Below are positions 25,249-32,282 of a stretch of DNA of 43,923 nt, piece by piece. Every line of letters starts with the position of its first letter. Position 1 is the stretch's first letter. The notes below the pieces were generated by a model. It was given only the letters and a program-made list of their open reading frames with translations. It did no database searches and had not been told where the DNA came from. Made by a program: the position numbers and the translations under genes. The DNA lies in assembly GCA_002409965.1 (NCBI GenBank), contig DHON01000123.1, forward strand, positions 1 to 43,923, in the 5' to 3' direction. The DNA is from Firmicutes bacterium UBA5389 (GTDB lineage: Bacteria; Bacillota; DTU025).

Positions 25249-26220
25249 TCAGAACCCGCTTGTCCATTCAACCGGGACTTTTTTTTCCTCATTGACCAGC
25301 AGTCTGAACACATCAGAGCGCGAGTACTGTCCTACAACGTCCAGATCGAACCTGCTCTTGGGAATCAGCGAGAGATCCAGGTCTCCGACGATGATATCTT
25401 CTTTGCCAAACACCGGCCCGGCGATGTACTTGCCCATCGGGTCCACAATCGCGCTTCCGCCGGTACACATCACCTCGGGAGCAGAGGCCAGCTCATCATA
25501 GCAGGCCAGATCCGTGGGGTACATGTCTTTCGTCGTGAATTGGTTGCAGCCGATCACGAAGCATCTTCCCTCGACGGCTATGTGGCGCAGTGTGCACTGC
25601 CACTCGTCGCGCGAATCGGCCGTCGGAGCCAGATACAGATCGACGCCTTTCGCGTACATCGCCGCCCGCGCAAGGGGCATGTAGTTCTCCCAGCAGATCA
25701 TCGCGCCCATCTTGCCGTAGGGCGTGTCGACGACGGTGAGAGTGCTTCCATCGCCCTCACCCCAGATGAGCCGTTCGGAAGCTGTGGGCTTGAGTTTGCG
25801 ATGCTTGCCGAGCAGCTTGCCATCGGGGCCGAAGAATAGCACCGTGCAGTATACGGTGCTTCCACTGAACTCCGTGTCGCGCTCGATAACGCCTATAGAC
25901 AGATACGCATTGGCCTTCTGGGCCGCCTTGCCCAATGTGTCAGTGGTCTTGCTCGGCACCGGCACCGAATTAGCCAGATAGCGCTCCCAGTCCGCCCGCC
26001 CCTCTGCTGAACGGCTCCCAACAGACGTCTTGAAGGTAAGGCCACGTGGATAGCACGGGATGAAGGCTTCCGGGAACACAATGATGTCGGCTCCCTTTTC
26101 CGCAGCTTGGGCAGTCAGAGCCACCACCTTCTCGACCGTGGCTTCTCTATCCATGATCACCGAAGCAGCTTGAACTACAGCTACACGAACCGATTCTACC
26201 TTCTCAGCCATAACCGACAA
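25249..26220 (-). CDS. Nitrilase-family C-N hydrolase
   Basis: A 323-residue enzyme of the true nitrilase branch. The catalytic triad is visible: E51 (VFPEAFIPCYPRG), K142 (KHRKLKPT) and C176 (ICWENYMPLARAAMY). The CWENYMPL form is characteristic of nitrilases, which turn nitriles into carboxylic acid and ammonia, rather than of aliphatic amidases. Cytoplasmic. The TTG at 26220 has GGAGG 6 bases upstream; an ATG at 26211 is the alternative start. Placed between UxaA-like subunits and a TRAP importer, it may act on the imported compound or on a downstream cyano or amide intermediate. This pairing is uncommon. Confidence 0.93.
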   Translation of the reverse strand: MSVMAEKVESVRVAVVQAASVIMDREATVEKVVALTAQAAEKGADIIVFPEAFIPCYPRGLTFKTSVGSRSAEGRADWERYLANSVPVPSKTTDTLGKAAQKANAYLSIGVIERDTEFSGSTVYCTVLFFGPDGKLLGKHRKLKPTASERLIWGEGDGSTLTVVDTPYGKMGAMICWENYMPLARAAMYAKGVDLYLAPTADSRDEWQCTLRHIAVEGRCFVIGCNQFTTKDMYPTDLACYDELASAPEVMCTGGSAIVDPMGKYIAGPVFGKEDIIVGDLDLSLIPKSRFDLDVVGQYSRSDVFRLLVNEEKKVPVEWTSGF

Positions 26221-26303
26221 CTAGAACCTCCTCTCATTCGGCGCCAGGCGCCAAGGACAGTTAGCTCAGAAGCCATCCTCCTTTCGTTCCCGATGCCACC
26301 GCC

Positions 26304-27464
26304 TCAGATGACGGGGCCGAGCGTGTAGATATCCATGGACGTGGTGTATCTGATCTCCTCACACTTGGTGACCTCTCCGGACATGACCCTGATGAGATGA
26401 GCCAGAGTCTCTTCGCCCAACTCCTCAATGCTCCTCTCCCCGGTGATGATCAACCCAGCGTTCACGTCCATGTCGCCAGACATATTCTCATAGGTAATGG
26501 GATTCCCGCAGATTTTCAGGACAGGCGCGATGGGAAAGCCCTGGGGGGCTCCGCGACCCGTAGAGAACAGCATCGCCTGCGCGCCTGCGATGGACATCGC
26601 AGTCAGCACCTCTATCTCCCTGCCCGGGGTGTCCTTGATCCACAGGCCCGGGCTGGAAGGGGCTTCTGTGTACTCCAGGACTCCCTCGATGGGTTTGGTG
26701 CCTGACTTGACGATCGCGCCCAACGATTTCTCCTCAATCGTGGTCAGCCCGCCCTTGATGTTCCCGGGAGTGGGCTGCCCGCTGCGCATGTCGACTCCCA
26801 TGGACTTGGCCCTGTCCTCCATGCGGCCCACAATCTCATATATCCTGGCGGCTACCTCCGGCGTCTTGGCTCTTCGGGCCAGAATGTGCTCGGCGCCGAT
26901 GAACTCCGTCGTTTCGCCGAAGATCACAGTGCCGCCGGCTTCGACGATCCTGTCTGCCAGGTATCCTATGACTACATTGGACGCCAAACCGGAAGTCGCG
27001 TCTGAGGCGCCGCACTTGATGCCTATGATCGCCGAGGCCAGATCCACATCCTGCCGTTGCTGGCCGGAGATCTTCACGGCCAGCTTCTGAGCAAGGTCCA
27101 TTCCGGCCTGGATGGCTCTGGCCGTTCCGCCGATCTCTTGCACGTTCACCCGTTCCACAGGTTTTCCGGTAGCGGCGATCTCCGCAACAAGCCGGTCAGT
27201 ATCTACGCCTTCGCAGCCCAGGCTGACTACCAGCGCAGCGCCGGCATTAGGGTTTTGCCCCAGCTTGATCAGGGAATCAGTGACCCTGGCGAGGTCGGGT
27301 GGAAGCTGGCAACAGCCTTGGTGATGGTAGATTCCACGGGTCATTGTGGTGCGGCTTGAGATGGCCTCGACTACTTCGTTTACGCAGACAACGGAGGGTA
27401 TGACTGCAACGTAGTTCCTTGAACCCACCGTCCCGTCTGAACGCACGTATCCCCGGAATCTCAC
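26304..27464 (-). CDS. UxaA-family hydrolyase, large subunit (altronate dehydratase-like)
   Basis: A 386-residue protein matching the C-terminal domain of D-altronate/galactarate dehydratases. Motifs include GYVRSDGTVGSRNYVAVIPSV, the histidine/cysteine-rich HHQGCCQLPPD, SLGCEGVD, IIGIKCGASDATSGLASN and FSTGRGAPQGFPIAPVLKICGNP. The conserved cysteines are the likely Fe-S or metal ligands. In many bacteria the enzyme is split into SAF and main subunits as here. It starts with GTG, overlapping the small-subunit stop (GTGA). The family dehydrates sugar acids and some hydroxy acids such as sulfolactate; the substrate here is unknown. Confidence 0.9.
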   Translation of the reverse strand: MRFRGYVRSDGTVGSRNYVAVIPSVVCVNEVVEAISSRTTMTRGIYHHQGCCQLPPDLARVTDSLIKLGQNPNAGAALVVSLGCEGVDTDRLVAEIAATGKPVERVNVQEIGGTARAIQAGMDLAQKLAVKISGQQRQDVDLASAIIGIKCGASDATSGLASNVVIGYLADRIVEAGGTVIFGETTEFIGAEHILARRAKTPEVAARIYEIVGRMEDRAKSMGVDMRSGQPTPGNIKGGLTTIEEKSLGAIVKSGTKPIEGVLEYTEAPSSPGLWIKDTPGREIEVLTAMSIAGAQAMLFSTGRGAPQGFPIAPVLKICGNPITYENMSGDMDVNAGLIITGERSIEELGEETLAHLIRVMSGEVTKCEEIRYTTSMDIYTLGPVI

Positions 27465-27781
27465 CTGGACCCTGCCTCCCTCTCCCAGTCGCCTCGCCCT
27501 CGAGTGCTTTCGACGTTGTGAACATGAACATGCTGCCCGGTGCGGATATCGCTTGTCGCGACGCCGATCTGCTCTCCATACTTGATGACTGCCTCGCCCC
27601 TTCGTGTATCTCCAAGAGCGATCTTGTGCCCATATGGGATGTCGCCAGTCACCACCACACTGATCCGTCGCCCCTGCCTGTCCACTACCTCCACCTCGTG
27701 CGACGCGCAGGCGCTGCAGAAGAGAGTAGCTACATTATCGCGATCATTGACTTTGAGGCCGGTGAGTCGCTCACTACGCAC
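27461..27781 (-). CDS. UxaA-family hydrolyase, small subunit (SAF domain)
   Basis: A 106-residue SAF-domain protein, the N-terminal module of altronate dehydratases, seen here as a separate gene. It includes NDRDNVATLFCSACASHEVEVVD, DIPYGHKIALGDTRRGEAVIKYGEQIGVAT and GQHVHVHNVES. The GTG at 27781 is chosen because GGGAGGAG lies 8 bases upstream; the frame extends to a TTG at 27799 that contains this ribosome site. It overlaps the large-subunit start by 4 bases, so the two are translationally coupled. Confidence 0.88.
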   Translation of the reverse strand: MRSERLTGLKVNDRDNVATLFCSACASHEVEVVDRQGRRISVVVTGDIPYGHKIALGDTRRGEAVIKYGEQIGVATSDIRTGQHVHVHNVESTRGRGDWEREAGSR

Positions 27782-27806
27782 GAAGACATCTCCTCCCAAC
27801 GGACAT

Positions 27807-28535
27807 TCATTGCTCCTGCTTGCTATTCTGTGATGTCAGGCGTTCCATGACCGCAGCTCTCGTGCTCATGATGTGCTTGCGCATCTGCGCGCCTGCCTCT
27901 CGCGGATCGCCTTCGGCCAGGGCCCTGAGCACGCTCCGATGTTCCTCCACAGACTTGGGGAATCGACCCGGCAGCGCCACTGATGCCTTCATCACGACAC
28001 GGATCTTGTCGTGGAGCAGCGGCATGATCTCCTTGAGCGCGATATTGTCGCCCATGCAGATAATGGTGGTGTGGAAGGCGGAATCCAGTACACTGTAACT
28101 GTTCAGATCCCCATTGGCCCCAGCCGCCTCGCTCTCATCGATGATGCTCTCAAGTTTCGCAATGTCGCTCTGCGCGGCCCTGACCGCAGCCTTCTCTGCG
28201 CCCAGTCCCTCCAGAACTTCCCTGACTTCCAGGTAGTCAGCGACTTCCTCGTAGGACATGGCACGAGCGATTACTCCCCCTCCGGGAATTCGCTCGGCCA
28301 ACCTTTCGCTGGCCAGACGCGACAATGCCTCGCGCACCGGGGTCTTGCTGACGTTGAACTCCTCCGCGAAAGCGGCTTCGACCATGCGCTCTCCTTCAGC
28401 AATCTCCCCCTGCACTATTCGCTGCCTAAGGGCCCTGTACACTTGGTCGGTGATGTTTTCCGGACGCGTTATCACGTTGTGCGAACCCGTCCTCTTGACC
28501 TTTTGCCGTGAGGCGCCATCATTTGACCTGCGCAA
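27807..28535 (-). CDS. GntR-family transcriptional regulator with FCD ligand domain
   Basis: The N-terminal winged helix (ITDQVYRALRQRIVQGEIAEGERM, FNVSKTPVREALSRLASERL) is followed by a C-terminal FCD all-helical domain. The metal-binding histidine pattern is visible in LDSAFHTTI, VEEHRSVLRAL and MRKHIMS. FCD regulators include UxuR, ExuR and LldR, which respond to sugar acids or carboxylates. The start is uncertain: a TTG at 28535 has GAGGAG 11 bases upstream and gives 242 residues, while an ATG at 28571 lacks a ribosome site. It is the first gene of the operon, and a palindrome with a GTATAC core lies upstream, so it probably regulates itself and the downstream genes. Confidence 0.9.
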   Translation of the reverse strand: MRRSNDGASRQKVKRTGSHNVITRPENITDQVYRALRQRIVQGEIAEGERMVEAAFAEEFNVSKTPVREALSRLASERLAERIPGGGVIARAMSYEEVADYLEVREVLEGLGAEKAAVRAAQSDIAKLESIIDESEAAGANGDLNSYSVLDSAFHTTIICMGDNIALKEIMPLLHDKIRVVMKASVALPGRFPKSVEEHRSVLRALAEGDPREAGAQMRKHIMSTRAAVMERLTSQNSKQEQ

Positions 28536-28585
28536 GTCACATTTCACTCCTCTGAAACAGGAATATGCCATATATGATACACGAC

Positions 28586-28601
28586 ATATAGTATACGATA
28601 T
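28586..28601. promoter_or_regulatory. Candidate operator for the GntR/FCD regulator
   Basis: A 16-bp palindrome, ATATAGTATACGATAT, broken at a single base pair, in an AT-rich stretch 50-65 bases upstream of the regulator start. The GTATAC core is the same as in the known UxuR/ExuR operators (TTGGTATACCAA). It likely overlaps the operon promoter. Confidence 0.55.
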
Positions 28602-28868
28602 ATCGCTATCCTGTTTCTACGTGAGTACCCGATTTCCTGCCGGAGTGCACACTTTTCTCACGTTTCAGCAAACAGGGTTCGATATTGGGAGTACTTGGCA
28701 GGAGATGCCGGAGCGTTCACATCGCCGGTCCGGCGCTCGGGTTGGGAATCGGTGTCCACCGGGCAGTCATCCAGCGCCGGGCACGGCGCTATGCAGAAGC
28801 CAAGGACGAAGAGCTGCCGGTCGCTGCGCACCCGGTTTGGGTTGAATTACCGCCCTAGCTTGCATTAA
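28602..28868. other. Intergenic stretch with an unassigned open frame
   Basis: About 270 bases between the regulator promoter and the insertion sequence. Plus strand 28707-28856 can be read as about 50 codons ending KDEELPVAAHPVWVELPP and a stop, which looks protein-like but was not recognised and has no start signal. It may be the tail of a gene cut by insertion events. Confidence 0.3.
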
Positions 28869-28886
28869 ACAGTGAAGAGCACAACT

Positions 28887-28937
28887 CCCGCTACGGCTGA
28901 ACGCCGCGTCCCAGTGTAGCGGGGGTTTTTGTGTTTT
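28887..28937 (+). terminator. Inbound terminator inside the IS left end
   Basis: Perfect arms CCCGCTAC (28887-28894) and GTAGCGGG (28916-28923) are followed by GGTTTTTGTGTTTT. It is a good Rho-independent terminator on the plus strand, placed to stop outside transcription from entering the transposase gene. Confidence 0.75.
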
Positions 28938-29001
28938 ATGACCTCTGAAACGTGGTGAAAACGGCCGAAAGGCGTAGGCACAACCTATGGTCGTGGTCTC
29001 C

Positions 29002-29030
29002 TTTACAGCCTCACTGCAATATGCTATGAT
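29002..29030 (+). promoter_or_regulatory. Sigma70-type promoter of the transposase
   Basis: TTTACA (29002-29007) and TATGAT (29025-29030) are separated by exactly 17 bases. Transcription would start near 29037, only about 3 bases before the transposase ATG at 29040, so the mRNA is predicted to be leaderless or nearly so. Confidence 0.7.
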
Positions 29031-29039
29031 GTGGTTACA

Positions 29040-30731
29040 ATGTACATTCGAACCGTTAAGGCCAGAGGAAAAGAATACGTGCAACTCGCCCACAACTACC
29101 GCGAGCCGGAGGGCTGCAAAACCCGAGCCAAAGTCCTGTACAGCTTCGGTCGCAAGGACCGACTCGATCTGGACGAACTGCGCCGGCTTATCCGCAGCAT
29201 CAGCCGATTTCTTGACCCGGAAGAGGTCGCCGAGATACAGGAACAGATCGGCGATGATTGGCCGTTTGAGTTTCTGGGGTCGCGGGAACTCGGCGGCACC
29301 GCCTTTCTCGACGGCATGTGGGCACGGCTCGGGATCGATCGCGTTATCAAGGCGTTGCTCAAGAAACGCGCGTTCCAGACACCCGTGGAACGCTTGTTGT
29401 TTGCCATGACGGCGAATCTAGCGTTGGCCCCATCGAGCAAGCTGCACATGGAACACTGGGTGGCCGAAAAGGCCCATATCGAGGGCTTGCCCGAGGTTCA
29501 AGTCCAACAGCTTTACCGCGCCATGGACTTCCTGCTCGAGGCGCACGATGAGATCCAGCACGACGTGTTCTTCTCGGTTGCCAACCTGTTCAACCTCGAA
29601 GTCGACCTCCTGTTCTTGGACACTACGAGCACCTACTTCGAAATCGAAGGGGAGGACGAAGACGTCGAAAATGGCGGCGAGTTGCTTGATGAGGGACTCC
29701 GCAAGCGCGGCGCGGAGAGCAAGGATCGAAGGCCGGACCTTTCGCAGATCGTTGTCGCCTTCGCCGTGACGCGCGATGGGATCCCGGTTCGCTGCTGGAC
29801 ATGGCCCGGCAACACGGTAGACCAAAACGTGGTAGAAGAGGTCAAGCGGGATCTGAATAGTTGGCGACTCGGCCGCGTCGTGCTCGTGGAAGACACCGGG
29901 TTCAACTCGGAGAAGAACCGGCGCATCTTGCAGGGCGCGGGCGGACACTACATCATCGGCGAGAAGATGAGGTTGGGCCGCACGGCGAAGCCCGCCGAGG
30001 CGCTGGTACGCGGCGGTCGTTACCAAACGCTCGAGAGCGGCTTGAAGTTCAAAGAGGTTGTAGTCGGCGGCGACAGCGAAGCGAGGCGCCGTTTCATAGT
30101 GGCGCTCAACCCCGCGGAAGCCGAGCGGGATCGAAAGAAGCGGGACGACATCGTCGCTGAGGCGACCCGCCGTTTGGATGCGCTGAAGCAGCTTGAGGGC
30201 GAACCCCATGAGAAAGCCGCGTGCGCATTGCGCTCGCATGCGGTATTCGGTCGCTACATTCATCAGACGAAGACCGGAAAGCTCCGTCTCGATCGCGAGA
30301 AGATCAAGGCGGAGGAGCGCTTGGACGGGAAGTTCCTCATTAGCACCTCGGACGATGGTCTCTCTGCGCGGGACGTGGTCCTTGGCTACAAGCAGCTGGC
30401 CGCCATCGAACGGGTTTTTCGCGACCTGAAACACGTGGTCGATATTCGTCCGATCCGGCACCGCTTGCCTGAACGAATCCGGGCCCACGTTCTCCTGTGC
30501 TGGTTGGCCATGCTGTTGATTCGCGTGGCGGAAAACGAGAGTGGCCGGACATGGTTTCAGATCAAAAAGGCCCTCGACAAGCTTCAGGTTGGTATTCATC
30601 GAACGCGCTCCGGCGAAGTGTGGCAAGCCAACAATCCAAACGACGAGCTCAATGAGCTTTTCGAAATCCTGAAGCTGAAAATCCCGCCGCGTATACTCTC
30701 TCTGCCCATTCCCAGAGGCGACCGCGTGTAG
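29040..30731 (+). CDS. IS1634-family DDE transposase, intact
   Basis: A 563-residue transposase at full family length. The N-terminus MYIRTVKARGKEYVQLAHNY is the family start. Catalytic acids are D194 (LLFLDTTSTYFE), D285 (VVLVEDTGFNSEKN) and E457 (LAAIERVFRDLKH), with the large beta-strand insertion expected between the second Asp and the Glu. The hallmark KDRRPDLSQIV follows D194. There is no Shine-Dalgarno site before the ATG at 29040; a GTG at 29031 is in frame but lies at the promoter -10. Read with the promoter, this suggests leaderless translation. It moves the element by cut-and-paste type DDE chemistry. Confidence 0.9.
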   Translation: MYIRTVKARGKEYVQLAHNYREPEGCKTRAKVLYSFGRKDRLDLDELRRLIRSISRFLDPEEVAEIQEQIGDDWPFEFLGSRELGGTAFLDGMWARLGIDRVIKALLKKRAFQTPVERLLFAMTANLALAPSSKLHMEHWVAEKAHIEGLPEVQVQQLYRAMDFLLEAHDEIQHDVFFSVANLFNLEVDLLFLDTTSTYFEIEGEDEDVENGGELLDEGLRKRGAESKDRRPDLSQIVVAFAVTRDGIPVRCWTWPGNTVDQNVVEEVKRDLNSWRLGRVVLVEDTGFNSEKNRRILQGAGGHYIIGEKMRLGRTAKPAEALVRGGRYQTLESGLKFKEVVVGGDSEARRRFIVALNPAEAERDRKKRDDIVAEATRRLDALKQLEGEPHEKAACALRSHAVFGRYIHQTKTGKLRLDREKIKAEERLDGKFLISTSDDGLSARDVVLGYKQLAAIERVFRDLKHVVDIRPIRHRLPERIRAHVLLCWLAMLLIRVAENESGRTWFQIKKALDKLQVGIHRTRSGEVWQANNPNDELNELFEILKLKIPPRILSLPIPRGDRV

Positions 30732-30750
30732 TCACAACCCATTTCGCTCG

Positions 30751-30797
30751 AAAAGGGGCGCAAACCTGCCCTTACCCTGGGCGTTTGCGCCCCTTTT
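30751..30797 (+). terminator. Terminator inside the IS right end
   Basis: Perfect 15-bp arms AAAAGGGGCGCAAAC (30751-30765) and GTTTGCGCCCCTTTT (30783-30797). An outer pairing TAGTCACAA (30729-30737) with TTGTGACTA (30796-30804) nests around it. It ends the transposase transcript and is symmetrical enough to work on both strands. Confidence 0.8.
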
Positions 30798-30812
30798 GTG
30801 ACTACGCACTGT

Positions 30813-31180
30813 AAAGGGTGTTGCCGGAAGCAGGCTCCGGGGGAGCCCTTGGCGCTGAGTTGTAGTAGGCAGCGCCGCGGAGATTCTCATGAACCACGGG
30901 GGAATTGTTGGCCGGTTCGTCGAAAGCAACTGCGTCCAGCCCCTTCTCGAGGATGGCCTTGACGCTCTTGCAGTTGAATGCGGTAGCCTTCAGTGCGCGT
31001 GCGCAGGCCGTGTCTGCCCTTGCTGAGGCTTTAGAAAGCCTCAGCAAGGGGCGCTGTACCGGCTCTTTTTCATCTCGAAATAGCAGTCAAGGTTCACCTT
31101 GGCCTTGGTGAAGTAAGCCAGTTCGTACTGCTTCTCGGGCAGCGGCTTGAGAGCAGATTTCTCGATGTCGAGGAATGTGG
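30813..31180 (-). pseudogene. IS21-family IstA transposase C-terminal remnant
   Basis: Minus-strand translation gives DIEKSALKPLPEKQYELAYF and KAKVNLDCYFEMKKSRYSAP. After a frame change it gives LRLSKASARADTACARALK, SCKSVK-type text (FNCKSVKAILEKGLD) and HENLRGAAYY. These are in the order of the IstA C-terminal region, including its characteristic HENxRGxxYY end. The part expected between YSAP and LRLSK is missing, and a 15-bp perfect hairpin sits at the join. The IS1634 element abuts the 3' end. Neither the N-terminal half nor istB is present. Confidence 0.75.
31018..31049. repeat. Perfect 15-bp inverted repeat at the istA deletion joint
   Basis: CCTTGCTGAGGCTTT (31018-31032) and AAAGCCTCAGCAAGG (31035-31049) with a two-base centre. 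It coincides with the place where the istA remnant loses internal sequence and shifts frame. Confidence 0.85.
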
Positions 31181-31428
31181 ATAGGCCACTTACGCGCCTT
31201 GCGGCATGAGACGATGTACCTTGAATTCGGACACTGGAACACGATGGTCAACTACGACCGGCAGGCCGCGGCAATTGGCCTGTGCACGTTTTACCAGACA
31301 GAGGCGGTTGTGTAGCAGGTGGAATCTAGCCCACAACGAACCACTCGGCTAGAGACAGAATACCCTTGCAGGCGCTCGTGCCTGGTCGGCATGCACCCGG
31401 CTGAATGCACGTCTGAGGAGGAAATCCC

Positions 31429-31540
31429 ATGGACGAGATCGAGTAGGAGAGAGAAAGACTCTACGAGGAAATCTGGGCACAGCCCATAGGGGACGTGGCG
31501 GAACGCTACGGGGTCACGAATGAAACCATTCGCAAAAAGG
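31429..31540 (+). pseudogene. N-terminal fragment of an unidentified gene with in-frame stop
   Basis: An ATG at 31429 with GAGGAGG 7 bases upstream opens MDEIE, then a TAG, then ERERLYEEIWAQPIGDVAER and YGVTNETIRK. The LYEEIWxxP...AxRYGVS pattern resembles the start of a widespread small helix-turn-helix-containing protein family. The frame is then joined to the truncated IS copy at 31540. A dead gene start, cut by the IS fragment. Confidence 0.55.
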
Positions 31541-31924
31541 CCGCGTGCGCATTGCGCTCGCATGCGATGTTCGACCGCTACATCCATCAGACGAAGACAG
31601 GAAGGCTCCGTATCGATCACGAGAAGATCAAGGAGGAGGAGCGCTTGGATGGGAAGTTCCTCATTAGCACCTCGGACAACGGCCTCTCTGCGCGGGACGT
31701 AGTCCTTGGCTACAAGCAGTTGGCCGCCGTCGAACGGGTTTTTCGCGATCTCAAACATGTGGTCGACATTCGTCCAATCCGGCACCGCTTGCCTGAACGG
31801 ATCCGGGGAAGTGTGGCAAGCCAATAATCCAAACGACGAGCTCAATGAGCTTTTCGAGACGCTGAGGCTGAAAGTCCCGCCGCGTATACTCTCTCTGCCC
31901 ATCCCCAAAGGCAACCGCGTGTAG
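31541..31924 (+). pseudogene. Broken transposase gene of IS copy 2
   Basis: It codes AACALRSHAMFDRYIHQTKT onward to HRLPERIR, then loses 131 bases relative to copy 1, between two TCCGG repeats at 30478-30482 and 30609-30613 of that copy, and continues in another frame with SGEVWQANNPNDELNELFE to the stop. The catalytic Glu region (AAVERVFRDLKHV) is kept but both Asp regions are absent. Not functional. Confidence 0.88.
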
Positions 31925-31943
31925 TCACAACCCATTTCGCTCG

Positions 31944-31990
31944 AAGAGGGGCGCAAACCTGCCCTTACCCTGGGCATTTGCGCCCCTTTT
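31944..31990 (+). terminator. Terminator hairpin of IS copy 2
   Basis: The same inverted repeat as in copy 1 (GGGGCGCAAA with TTTGCGCCCC, then TTTT), with one or two changes in the outer and inner pairs. Confidence 0.7.
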
Positions 31991-32055
31991 GTGACTACGC
32001 ACTGTTTAGTGCCCCGCGCAGCCTATTCCCTCAGCGCCCCTGACGCCCTGACCGG

Positions 32056-32080
32056 GGCAACGCCGCTCACAGGCGTTGCC
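32056..32080 (+). terminator. Stem-loop upstream of the Crp/Fnr gene
   Basis: Perfect arms GGCAACGCC (32056-32064) and GGCGTTGCC (32072-32080) with a 7-base loop, followed by GCTGTTT. Possibly the terminator of a gene now lost; it would insulate the crp-like gene from the IS remnants. Bases 32081-32282 otherwise show no gene, and no clear sigma70 promoter was found. Confidence 0.45.
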
Positions 32081-32282
32081 GCTGTTTCGCAGGGCCGAAG
32101 ATTGAAGGTGTAGTGGCGCAATATGCCGAACTAACTGGAACGATGAGACTACCTCCCCTTTGGGCGCTGGGATATCGCCAGTCGACGAACTGAAAGACCG
32201 ATCATTTCTGCATAGGAGCGCACAGCAATTCAGATAGCATTGACGCTGGAGTTGTATGGATCCATTGAAGGGAGGTACTTAT

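Larger units (their letters stand above)
28869..30812 (+). mobile_element. Complete IS1634-family insertion sequence (copy 1)
   Basis: A 1.94-kb element with one transposase gene. The left end begins ACAGTG and continues to CACAA; the right end is the complement ending CACTGT (30807-30812), giving imperfect terminal repeats: ACAGTG matches, then AG-CACAA aligns with AGTCACAA. A hairpin terminator sits just inside each end. Flanks are TTAA on the left and AAAG on the right; no long target duplication is evident. It landed immediately after the 3' end of an istA remnant. The internal gene is intact, so the element may be active. Confidence 0.75.
31540..32005 (+). mobile_element. Truncated IS1634-family copy (copy 2), right part only
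   Basis: This matches bases about 30217-30812 of copy 1 (C-terminal transposase codons, 3' terminator hairpin and right end CACTGT) with scattered substitutions and one internal deletion. The left 1.35 kb is gone. It lies in the same orientation as copy 1 and about 0.7 kb downstream, so the two form a direct repeat. Confidence 0.9.

Noticed and set aside
26221..26303. Possible sigma54 or sigma70 promoter before the nitrilase gene
   Set aside because: No GG-N10-GC or good -35/-10 pair; the gene is more simply co-transcribed with the uxaA-like genes.
29418..30626. 402-codon minus-strand frame
   Set aside because: Antisense of the IS transposase, whose catalytic motifs are clear on the plus strand.
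31227..31317. Plus-strand piece reading MYLEFGHWNTMVNYDRQAAA to a stop
   Set aside because: Protein-like but short, with no ribosome site; I could not assign a family, so it is not listed as a gene remnant.
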